Assembly: GCF_001050135.1 (NCBI RefSeq)
Contig: NZ_CP012040.1
Location: 4,295,001-4,359,000, forward strand
DNA: 64,000 nt
From: Cyclobacterium amurskyense
GTDB lineage: Bacteria > Bacteroidota > Bacteroidia > Cytophagales > Cyclobacteriaceae
Direction of reading: 5' to 3'
Shown piece by piece: positions 27,495-34,396 of the stretch. Under the pieces are notes generated by a model that was not told the DNA's origin, did no database searches, and saw only the letters and a program-made list of their open reading frames with translations. Position numbers and translations under genes: made by a program. How positions within the stretch are numbered: position 1 is the stretch's first letter; each line of letters begins with the position of its first letter.

Positions 27495-28551
27495 GTTGAG
27501 GATCTTTAATTTGTTTCAAAAAAAGGAGAGCGTAATGAATTCCTGTAATTCCGTAAATAAACCCCATTTCGTTTTCTGGATTTTTTTCGGTGGCTCTCCA
27601 ATACTCGGATTTCTCCAGATGTTGCATCGCTAGTTGTACGTTTTTTTCATCATTAAACAAGCCCTTCCAATCATCTATTTCCAACCCTACTTGCTTGTCT
27701 AATAAAATCAAACCGGAAAGACCGTTTTCTACATACAGGCTTTTATTTGCAAGCCTAAAAGAAGTGATTGAAGCACTATTTAATTTTTCTTGCAGAAGTC
27801 GGGTGTGTGCTGACCAATCCTCATGTGCCACCTTGCTCATTCCGTAAAGCAAACTGAGACAGTTTCCTAAATTTTGGGGAATCAAGGAAAGCAGCAGAGG
27901 AGAAATGTTTCGAATCATTTGTCGGGTTTTGTTGGGCATTATGTTCAGGCGGTTGATTTCACCCAACACATACAGGTAATTGGGTAGGTCCCAGAATAGG
28001 TTAAATTCTTTTGGCTCAGTAAAATTGCCCCTGTTTTCTTCGGCCATTAGGTGGATGCGGTTGATCAGTAAAACTGCAAGAGAAGTGAATATTTCACTGT
28101 TTACCTTCTCTGGCGCATTTTTAGGCTGGACTGAAACACGGTCGAGGATATAGATCAGGTAGCCTAATATTCCACGCTTTAAGCCAAATTCAAGCTCGTT
28201 CGTTTTTTCAGAAATAACCTTGAAAAGGATTGTGTCTATTTCCATTAGCAATTCATCGGCATTACCCTCCAAATAACCTCTTTTGATTAATTGGTTAATT
28301 CCCCAGGCAATTCCGGCCAGTCCATTGTCAAATGAGGTCGGCATCGGGTTTTGGTGAATAAAATTGTACCCCTCTTGTAGTAAATGTTCCGCTGCATGCT
28401 GGTATTTTAGTTCTTCGCACTGTTGAAAGGCTTCGAAGAAGTAAAGGCAAAGGCCAAACTTGCCTTTAAAGAGTCCAGGATTTTCGAGGCTGGTGTAATG
28501 TCCCAACAATAGCTCATCTCGTGTATGGAAAAGTTGTGTAACCTTATTCAT
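27487..28551 (-). CDS. LanC-like protein without the usual zinc ligands
   Basis: 354 aa. Glycine-centred inner-helix motifs of the LanC (alpha/alpha)6 toroid recur: LFKGKFGLCLYFFEAF (~28-42), SFDNGLAGIAWGINQL (73-88), ENGLSGLILL (~283) and FIYGITGIHYALLFL (~333-347). LanC cyclases hold zinc with a Cys and a Cys-His-Gly pair. Only three Cys exist here (35, 45, 231) and none is followed by His. So it is probably not a lanthionine cyclase. A binding or scaffolding role, or a glycan-related activity of the same fold, is possible. It overlaps both neighbouring transferase genes by 8 bp. Confidence 0.75.
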   Translation of the reverse strand: MNKVTQLFHTRDELLLGHYTSLENPGLFKGKFGLCLYFFEAFQQCEELKYQHAAEHLLQEGYNFIHQNPMPTSFDNGLAGIAWGINQLIKRGYLEGNADELLMEIDTILFKVISEKTNELEFGLKRGILGYLIYILDRVSVQPKNAPEKVNSEIFTSLAVLLINRIHLMAEENRGNFTEPKEFNLFWDLPNYLYVLGEINRLNIMPNKTRQMIRNISPLLLSLIPQNLGNCLSLLYGMSKVAHEDWSAHTRLLQEKLNSASITSFRLANKSLYVENGLSGLILLDKQVGLEIDDWKGLFNDEKNVQLAMQHLEKSEYWRATEKNPENEMGFIYGITGIHYALLFLKQIKDPQHE

Positions 28552-29341
28552 CTGTTATTTTTACAGGGTGGTAAAGTTTATTTTTCAAATTCCCTGTTTT
28601 TTCGAAAACGGGTCTCCATCGCATGGTGCCGTCGGAAAGTATACCTCTTTTGTTAGGTGTATTTTCCGAATAAAATTTGTTTTCAAGGCCTTCGGGTACA
28701 AATTCCCCTTTCCCACCAAAGTCTTGGATGGAAAATCCACTTTCATAAAGCAGGGTAGGAATGAGTACTTCATGATGCCCACACCACTTGCTTAAGAGTG
28801 CTTTGTGAAGTAATTCTAAAGCTTGACGTGAAATTCGGTAGATGGGGTTAAAGGACCGGATCCGTTGCTCTTGTGGGATAACGGTGTAGGGATGGGCCAG
28901 GGTAGGCCACCAAGGCCATTCCGGTTCTTCTTTATAGCGGCGGATATGACTACTGATAAAATCAGTGTCAATAGAGGAAAAATCTTCAAAAAAGGATTTC
29001 CAATCCCCCGAGAATTCCACGTCGTCTTCAATGCACCAATAGTAATCGTAATGTGGATGAGAAAGGTAGAATTTTAGCAAGGGGAAATGATTGCTACCCG
29101 GTACCAGGGTAAAGCCAAGTGGGAAATAATTCAAGGAGCTTAAGACTTCATCGTCAAAGATGTGCGTATTCACGTCTTCTAAGTTTGGATTAGAATTATC
29201 CCCTAGCAAATGGTACAACACCACTGTATCTCCCATATTTTGGGTAGCTGTAAACAGCTTATGGTATTTTTGAATTAAAGGGAGTGAGGTTTTATTGGTG
29301 AGGATTAAAAAAGATTGTTTTAGCGAAGTATTTTTGCCCAT
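28544..29341 (-). CDS. GT-A-like transferase
   Basis: 265 aa. The glycosyltransferase-like core is seen as QSFLILTNKTSLPLIQKYHK, HPHYDYYWCIEDDVEFSGDW (acidic EDDV as likely metal site), FISSHIRRYKEEPEWPWW and KWCGHHEVLIPTLLYESGF. I cannot name the GT family. The EDDV and HHEV motifs resemble those of inverting GT-A enzymes. It follows propeller 2 by 7 bp and overlaps the LanC-like gene by 8 bp. A decayed copy of its N-terminal region is left after propeller 1 (21444-21508). Confidence 0.75.
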   Translation of the reverse strand: MGKNTSLKQSFLILTNKTSLPLIQKYHKLFTATQNMGDTVVLYHLLGDNSNPNLEDVNTHIFDDEVLSSLNYFPLGFTLVPGSNHFPLLKFYLSHPHYDYYWCIEDDVEFSGDWKSFFEDFSSIDTDFISSHIRRYKEEPEWPWWPTLAHPYTVIPQEQRIRSFNPIYRISRQALELLHKALLSKWCGHHEVLIPTLLYESGFSIQDFGGKGEFVPEGLENKFYSENTPNKRGILSDGTMRWRPVFEKTGNLKNKLYHPVKITDE

Positions 29342-29348
29342 TGAGGTA

Positions 29349-30461
29349 TTATTTTAGGTCAGGTAAGTCAAAAACAGCAATTCCTGGATCTTCATCTGTG
29401 GTGATGCCATATAATTTTTGGGATTCCTCGTCTACCGCCAATCCTCTGATAGAAATATCCAATATAAAATTACATTTAATTTTACCTTCCAGGTCAAATG
29501 CATAGATATCATTGGCGATTTCATTACTTTCCCTCAATTGTTTTTCGGTTTTATCAGAATATAAACCAAAAATATAGTTTTTGGATATAGCAATGTCCAA
29601 ATAGGCCAAGGGTTCGGCTATACCCACGATTAATTTATTAGATGAGCCACTGGAATTAGCAATTGTAAATTTGGGAATGTAATTGAAGGGGCCATCTGTA
29701 ATGAAAATTTTTCCTTTCTCTTTGTTTAAAATTTCAATTCTATCTCTATAAACACCAGCAGATGCATAAACATTATTTATCTGGTTTCCTTTAAACCATC
29801 CCATATGTAAATCCGACATCATATAATTGGTTAGGTCTTCTCTGACTAAATGATCTTCCCATTTCCCATAATTCGCTAAGCGCCTTCCATCAATCGAAAA
29901 TTCTACAAATTGATGGGGATCATTTACCATGCGGCACATAACTGTACTATCGGAGGACCAAGCCATGGCCATGGCCATATAGAAGTCTCCTTCTTGTTTG
30001 ATTTGATTTTTTGACAATGATGTGGTATCATCAAGGTCGAATTCTGAAAAATGCTTTGACATTGCGCTATAAACCCAGAAAGTATTATCATTGGCACCTA
30101 AATCAATTCCTGAGACGTCAGAAACTTCACCGGGTCCAAACCCTATTTTACCGAATGGCCGCAAATATTTCATTTTTTTTGCATCGAGGACATGAATTGG
30201 AGGAAAATCTTCAGGTACCCTTCTGCTTTCGCCAATGATCAACTTATTGTTTTTAATGAAAATTTTAAGCGGCACTTTTATTTCCTCAAAAAAGTATTTT
30301 TTGCCAGCCAGGTTTACTGTTCTAGGTATCGTTTTTTCAGTAAAGCTTTTTACATTATCAGATTTCAATTTGTCTTCTGAACAATTCGATAAAGACAATA
30401 GTATAATGATTAACATTGCCGCATTTAATAAAACCTTATTTGATTTTTTAGTTAATTTCAC
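29349..30461 (-). CDS. BF3164-type beta-propeller lipoprotein (cassette 2)
   Basis: 370 aa with lipobox LLSLSNCSEDK. Parallel to propeller 1 along its whole length: TEKTIPRTVNLAGKKYFF, GFGPGEVSDVSGIDLG, NTFWVYSAMSKHFSEFDL, VYRDRIEILNKEKGKIF and KLYGITTDEDPGIAVFDL. Predicted six-bladed propeller anchored by lipid outside the inner membrane. It links NVEALA peptide 2 (126 bp upstream, with a hairpin between) to the glycosyltransferase run. A receptor, binding or maturation-surface role for the peptide is inference. Confidence 0.86.
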   Translation of the reverse strand: MKLTKKSNKVLLNAAMLIIILLSLSNCSEDKLKSDNVKSFTEKTIPRTVNLAGKKYFFEEIKVPLKIFIKNNKLIIGESRRVPEDFPPIHVLDAKKMKYLRPFGKIGFGPGEVSDVSGIDLGANDNTFWVYSAMSKHFSEFDLDDTTSLSKNQIKQEGDFYMAMAMAWSSDSTVMCRMVNDPHQFVEFSIDGRRLANYGKWEDHLVREDLTNYMMSDLHMGWFKGNQINNVYASAGVYRDRIEILNKEKGKIFITDGPFNYIPKFTIANSSGSSNKLIVGIAEPLAYLDIAISKNYIFGLYSDKTEKQLRESNEIANDIYAFDLEGKIKCNFILDISIRGLAVDEESQKLYGITTDEDPGIAVFDLPDLK

Positions 30462-30491
30462 AACAGTATTAAATTTACAATTTGCTAAAAA

Positions 30492-30563
30492 GCTTCACGA
30501 TAAACCGAAAGATTCTAACTAACCTAAATAAATCTAGATATAAAATAACTCTTATCGTGAAGC
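30492..30563 (-). terminator. 12-bp stem-loop between NVEALA 2 and propeller 2
   Basis: gcttcacgataa (30492-30503) pairs perfectly with ttatcgtgaagc (30552-30563) across a 48-nt loop. On the - strand the 3' arm is followed by ttttt, so it can act as a partial terminator that favours peptide mRNA. It occupies the same place as the hairpin of cassette 1. Confidence 0.55.
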
Positions 30564-30587
30564 CTTTTATTTACTATTTACCATAGA

Positions 30588-30809
30588 TTATTGATGATTC
30601 GTACAGGTATCACCTGGAAAATCTCTATCAACCGGTCTGTCCTCTGACCATACTATTCCAGATTCATCAGTACAGTATGAGGTGCCTGGGCAACACATAT
30701 AGCCAGAACCTCCATCTGCTTCTACATTAAAAGAATTAAATAATCCAACACTCATGGCCACAACCCCAGCGGCCACCGTAGCTTTTTGTAAAGTTATTTT
30801 CTTTTTCAT
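30588..30809 (-). CDS. NVEALA-family peptide precursor 2
   Basis: 73 aa. Leader MKKKITLQKATVAAGVVAMS then VGLFNSFNVEADGG, nearly the same as copies 1 and 3. The core is unrelated (SGYMCCPGTSYCTDESGIVW..., four Cys, acidic). The leader has features of a Sec signal (V-E-A before the cut) and of a Gly-Gly leader. It heads the run propeller - transferase - LanC-like - transferase - FkbM - GT4, so it is the best candidate for a peptide handled by those genes. Confidence 0.86.
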   Translation of the reverse strand: MKKKITLQKATVAAGVVAMSVGLFNSFNVEADGGSGYMCCPGTSYCTDESGIVWSEDRPVDRDFPGDTCTNHQ

Positions 30810-30891
30810 GCTATTTTTTGGTTTATGGTTAAAATAAGGTATAATTAAACCAATTAAAATTATTTTTCATAAAGAGATAGTTGTATTTATT

Positions 30892-30919
30892 GTGAACTGG
30901 CTGCTTTTTCCCGTGATCT
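30892..30919 (-). promoter_or_regulatory. 21-bp-spaced direct repeat, candidate LytTR operator (NVEALA 2)
   Basis: GTGAACT at 30892-30898 and GTGATCT at 30913-30919, one mismatch, 83 bp before the ATG, the same distance as in cassettes 1 and 3. Confidence 0.45.
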
Positions 30920-30939
30920 GGGCATATTTATTGGATATG

Positions 30940-30980
30940 GTGATGTAGTGATCTTGTGATAGAGTGACCTTGTAATCTAC
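30940..30980. repeat. 8-bp GTGATNNN array upstream of NVEALA 2
   Basis: Reads gtgatgta-gtgatctt-gtgataga-gtgacctt-gtaatcta: a clear 8-bp period with variable last three bases. Confidence 0.6.
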
Positions 30981-31005
30981 TGGAGGTGAGTTCTTAAGGA
31001 ATTGG

Positions 31006-32160
31006 TTAATCCTTTATTTGATATATGGCAAAAACAAAAGACACTGTTTCTTGTTGCAGTGACTCAAGCAGGGGATGGTCTGAATTTTCCATCTGTTCAA
31101 TTGTAATGAATTCATCGGGATAATGGACGCTAATGAGTGTATTATTGGATAAATATTTAACATTTAAATAAGGTAATAACCCATCTAAATCATTGGTAGC
31201 ATTGGAGATGGATTTAGATGTTTTTTTTGTTCTATTATAGAGTAGCGTACTTCTGTAATTTTTCTCCCTAAAACAAGTGACCAAATATTTTCCGGATAGG
31301 TGTAAATTGGGCATGTGGTATACATAGTCTTGCATGTACTCCAAGTTATTTAGAATATTTGAGTCATGTTCCTGAAATATATTTAACTTTAGCTTTCTAG
31401 AATTCTCAAAATCCAAATACATCTTTTCTTTCAATTCCTTACCTTCAAATACGTAGATTGTATCGGAAAAATGCTTTGTAAAGAAAGTTTTGTTGTCTAA
31501 GTAGACCAAGATATTCCTGTCGGCAAAAAACGGAATTTTTTCTTCCATAAATTTAGAGGTAAAAAAAGGATGGACTTTCTGGTTTTCATATGAAAATAAT
31601 ATATTATCGCCATGCTTAGGGTCAGCCGACGAAATGTTTGGAGGAACGTAAAATATCAACTCGTCCTTTTTGGTAGCTAAGAATTTATATCCACCACTTA
31701 TTGGTCTGTCTAATTCTTCAACGAAATTTCCATTGAAATCGAATGCCAATATTTTTTTGGTAGATAAAATAAGTACTTTCGGGTCTTCATGATGTATGAC
31801 AAAGTCGTTAATTTGAGTGTACTCCCCCGGTCCTTCCCCAAATGCGTTGATACAGCTTAGGAAATTACCCTCCTTGTCAAGGATAATTACTTTAGGATTT
31901 TGGTAAAAGTCTCCAATGAATATATTATCTTCAGTTATAATTACTTTATCGGCCTGGCCAATGGATGATTCGAGTGGTAATTGGACAGTTATATAATTTA
32001 CTTTATTAAAAACTTCTGAAAATCTTTCGATATTTTCTTCAGGTATGGGAATTGCCATATTTTGGGAACCCAAATTATTGTTATTGGATGTATTTGAGCA
32101 GGAGCAGAGAAATAAAAAACTAAAGATAATTCCGGGTAATGTTTGAGAGAAAGAATTCAT
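31006..32160 (-). CDS. 6-bladed beta-propeller lipoprotein (cassette 3)
   Basis: I take the ATG at 32160 (MNSFSQTLPGIIFSFLFLCS, lipobox LCSCS), not the earlier in-frame ATG at 32184, which lies inside the NVEALA gene. 384 aa. Propeller-type text: EVFNKVNYITVQLPLESSIG, VIITEDNIFIGDFYQNPKV, FLSCINAFGEGPGEYTQIND and FVIHHEDPKVLILSTKKI. This is the common six-bladed-propeller lipoprotein layout of Bacteroidota (GEGPGEY is typical), a different subfamily from the two BF3164-type paralogues. It begins 8 bp after the stop of the broken NVEALA 3, with no stem-loop between and no downstream transferases. Confidence 0.85.
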   Translation of the reverse strand: MNSFSQTLPGIIFSFLFLCSCSNTSNNNNLGSQNMAIPIPEENIERFSEVFNKVNYITVQLPLESSIGQADKVIITEDNIFIGDFYQNPKVIILDKEGNFLSCINAFGEGPGEYTQINDFVIHHEDPKVLILSTKKILAFDFNGNFVEELDRPISGGYKFLATKKDELIFYVPPNISSADPKHGDNILFSYENQKVHPFFTSKFMEEKIPFFADRNILVYLDNKTFFTKHFSDTIYVFEGKELKEKMYLDFENSRKLKLNIFQEHDSNILNNLEYMQDYVYHMPNLHLSGKYLVTCFREKNYRSTLLYNRTKKTSKSISNATNDLDGLLPYLNVKYLSNNTLISVHYPDEFITIEQMENSDHPLLESLQQETVSFVFAIYQIKD

Positions 32161-32168
32161 TGTTTTTC

Positions 32169-32414
32169 TTAAAAGCCTCCACATGCGAGACTACATGGGT
32201 TTTGCATCCAAACTTCGCAGGTAAAAATTCCTTCTTCCCGGCATTTTTTTACTACAAAGGTACAATTGGGATAATAATTTTGGCAGTAGTCGTTTTCTTT
32301 ATAATAGCCACAACCTCCATCTGCCTCCACATTAAAGGAATTAAATAATCCCACACTCATGGCCACTACTCATATGGCAACAGTAGCTTTCTGCAAAGTT
32401 ATTTTCTTTTTCAT
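32169..32414 (-). pseudogene. NVEALA-family precursor 3 with a stop codon in the leader
   Basis: From the ATG at 32414 the frame reads MKKKITLQKATVAI, then TGA at codon 15 (32372-32370), then VVAMSVGLFNSFNVEADGG and a Cys-rich core with seven Cys (CGYYKENDYC..., ending CSLACGGF). Copy 1 has atggga where this has atatga, so two substitutions made the stop. Restart at the GTG or ATG just after could give a leader lacking the basic n-region, which would export poorly. Start, UTR and core are otherwise intact, so the lesion looks recent. Confidence 0.85.
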
Positions 32415-32522
32415 TCTATTTTTTGGTTTATGGTTAAAAGATGTTTTAATTAAACCAATTAAATTTATTTTTCATAAAGAGATAATTATATTTATTGTGA
32501 ACTGGCTGCTTTTTCCCGTGAA
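32323..32522 (-). repeat. conserved leader/upstream block of NVEALA cassette 3
   Basis: 200 bp, three differences from 22958-23157 by eye. Two of the three differences create the leader stop codon. Confidence 0.85.
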
Positions 32523-32524
32523 TG
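32497..32524 (-). promoter_or_regulatory. 21-bp-spaced direct repeat, candidate LytTR operator (NVEALA 3)
   Basis: GTGAACT at 32497-32503 and the weaker GTGAATG at 32518-32524, 83 bp before the ATG. The distal half-site is more decayed than in copy 1. Confidence 0.35.
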
Positions 32525-32872
32525 GGCATATTTATCTTGTGAATAGCATGTGTGAAGACTGTAATGAGAAGAAAATCAGGAATTTGTGGTATAGAGATTG
32601 AGTGATGGTGTGATGTGGTGGTGGGGTGATAGTGTGATGTAGTGAATCGGTGGCTGTGGTGTGCCATTCTTTTGCCTTTACCTTTTTTAGCACCCGTTAG
32701 GAATGAAAATTTGACATCTTGTATAATGGTGAATTATCTTTTTGGGAATCTTGACATAAGAAAAAATGATCTTGTTAGCTCTCTACTAGAATGAAATATA
32801 CGTTAAAAACACTTACTAAAACCATTATAAAAAAAATCACTATATTTAAAGGAGCTAATTCTACCAAACAGC
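32525..32872. repeat. gene-free divergent spacer with GTGAT array
   Basis: Separates the - strand NVEALA block from + strand genes. 32602-32662 is a degenerate array (agtgatgg-tgtgatgt-ggtggtgg-ggtgatag-tgtgatgt). The rest is AT-rich and must hold the promoter of the small gene at 32873. No boxes are assigned. Confidence 0.5.
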
Positions 32873-33085
32873 ATGGAAAAATTTGAAGAATTTGAACATC
32901 GTATAAAGCGGGCTTTGAACAACATGGATGCCAAAATTTCCTATTTACATGATGCTACAGGTCAACTCAAAAACTCCTTTGGAGAATTCCAGGAAGAGAT
33001 GGATGAGTTTATGCATTTTGTCGGGAATCACGTTTCAGATCATGAACAGCGTCTCATCCGGATTGAGAAGCACATGGGTATTTAA
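32873..33085 (+). CDS. small coiled-coil protein, unknown function
   Basis: 70 aa, starting MEKFEEFEHRIKRALNNMDA. Heptad-like spacing of hydrophobics and many charged residues predict a helical coiled coil (FGEFQEEMDEFMHFVGNHVS, DHEQRLIRIEKHMG). No signal peptide or motif. It stands alone between two GTGAT-rich spacers. Normal start codon and composition support a real gene, but no family is recognised. Confidence 0.6.
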   Translation: MEKFEEFEHRIKRALNNMDAKISYLHDATGQLKNSFGEFQEEMDEFMHFVGNHVSDHEQRLIRIEKHMGI

Positions 33086-33211
33086 ATAATTGTTTGTTCT
33101 TTTTTAACTTGGGTTTTAATTATGGAGGTTTAGCAATATTGATATTAAATGAGAATGATTAAGAATTCTAATCTTTTATACCCTCTATTTGTTAACAGGT
33201 ATCAATTTATT

Positions 33212-33290
33212 GGTGATAAAGTGATCTGGGAATGTAGTGATCTTGTGATCTGCGATGGGGTGATTTAATGATTGTGTGATTTGGTGATGG
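33212..33290. repeat. 8-bp GTGATNNN array
   Basis: The longest array in the window: about ten 8-bp units such as gtgataaa, gtgatctg, gtgatctt, gtgatctg, gtgattta, gtgatttg. Lies between the small coiled-coil gene and the convergent kelch gene. Confidence 0.6.
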
Positions 33291-33370
33291 TGCTTAATGT
33301 TTGGGGCTCTATTGTTCTGGTTCTTTAAGAGGTGTATTCGGGTTTTGTCTAGGTAAAGACAGATTGAACT

Positions 33371-34375
33371 TTACCATTCTTCAGGCAAGTTTAGTGACCA
33401 AACGTCATTGACTAGGGGAGGGAGCATGCCTCCGGCAACAAATATTTTATCCTGAAATACAAAAGCTGAATGTTCGTGTCGGCCGGGCCAGGATATTTCC
33501 GGCTTGTATTCGGTCCAGTTTATGCCATCTCTGCTGTACCAGGCGTCTCCCCAGTTTTTGTAAGGGTTGTTGGACCAGCCTCCCATTACCCAGATGCAGT
33601 CCCTGTACACGACAGATGAAAACCATATTCGCTCATGCCAGGGGGCAGCTTCGGTTACCTGTTTCCAATTGATGCCGTCTTCTGTGACCCAAACATCATT
33701 TTTTGCATGGTATTCAGGGGTGTAATTCCCACCTCCAAAAACATACATCTTTCCATTGAGCACAGCGGACTGATGGTAAGCTCTTGGAGACCAGCCGGCA
33801 TCGCCAGTGGCCAATTTCCAATCCTTCCCATTTTCGGAGACCCACACATCATTTTTAAGGCTTTTTTCATCTCCAAAATAGTAATTTTCTATTCCACCCA
33901 TTAACCATAGCTTGCCTTTGAATTCCACTATGGTTGATGCAATTCTAGCTGTCCAGGAAGCTGCCTTCTTTTCCAATTTCCAGTCTGCTCCATTTGTGGA
34001 GGACCAGATGCTATTGCTGGCAGAATGGCCATCAAGCCGGCCATTGTACCAACCACCTGTAATCCACATTTTGTCCTTAAAAACAAAGGTCATGGGAAGG
34101 TCACTGTGGATCCATGGCGCATTGGATGCTACTTTGTCCCAGTCCTTTCCATTGGCAGAGGACCACACATCTCTTGGTGGCGCATGATGGGAATCAAACC
34201 AGCCACCTAAAATCCAGAGTTTGTCTTTATAAACCAGTTCTCCTTGTGAATCCCTGGCCTGCCAGTCCGCCTTTTCGCTCACCTGTTCCCAATTGGGCAA
34301 AGGGTTTTGGGCTTTTAGACCATTTACCAATAGGCTAAGAAAAAGTAAAGTGAAGAGGTAATTTCTTTTGTTCAT
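33371..34375 (-). CDS. secreted kelch-type beta-propeller protein
   Basis: 334 aa from the ATG at 34375 (signal LFTLLFLSLLVNGLKAQNP); an in-frame ATG at 34387 is possible. Six kelch-like blades are obvious, each with a hydrophobic strand, Gly-Gly and WS: KLWILGGWFDSHHAPPRDVW, KMWITGGWYNGRLDG, KLWLMGGIENYYFG, KMYVFGGGNYTPEYH, CIWVMGGWSNNPYKNWGDAW, KIFVAGGMLPPLVNDVWSL. Kelch propellers bind partners or glycans, and some are galactose-oxidase-like. No copper-ligand set is recognised. It follows the ThuA-like gene closely and probably shares its transcript. Confidence 0.82.
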   Translation of the reverse strand: MNKRNYLFTLLFLSLLVNGLKAQNPLPNWEQVSEKADWQARDSQGELVYKDKLWILGGWFDSHHAPPRDVWSSANGKDWDKVASNAPWIHSDLPMTFVFKDKMWITGGWYNGRLDGHSASNSIWSSTNGADWKLEKKAASWTARIASTIVEFKGKLWLMGGIENYYFGDEKSLKNDVWVSENGKDWKLATGDAGWSPRAYHQSAVLNGKMYVFGGGNYTPEYHAKNDVWVTEDGINWKQVTEAAPWHERIWFSSVVYRDCIWVMGGWSNNPYKNWGDAWYSRDGINWTEYKPEISWPGRHEHSAFVFQDKIFVAGGMLPPLVNDVWSLNLPEEW

Positions 34376-34396
34376 TTTAGAAAGCATTTTACTAAT

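Noticed and set aside
27487..28551. Lantibiotic cluster
   Set aside because: The LanC-like protein lacks zinc ligands, no LanB, LanM or LanT homologue is present, and the NVEALA leaders look Sec- or Gly-Gly-type rather than lantibiotic-type.
13825..33290. GTGAT arrays as CRISPR or replication-origin iterons
   Set aside because: The 8-bp period is too short for CRISPR, arrays are scattered at six sites, and no replication initiator gene is near.
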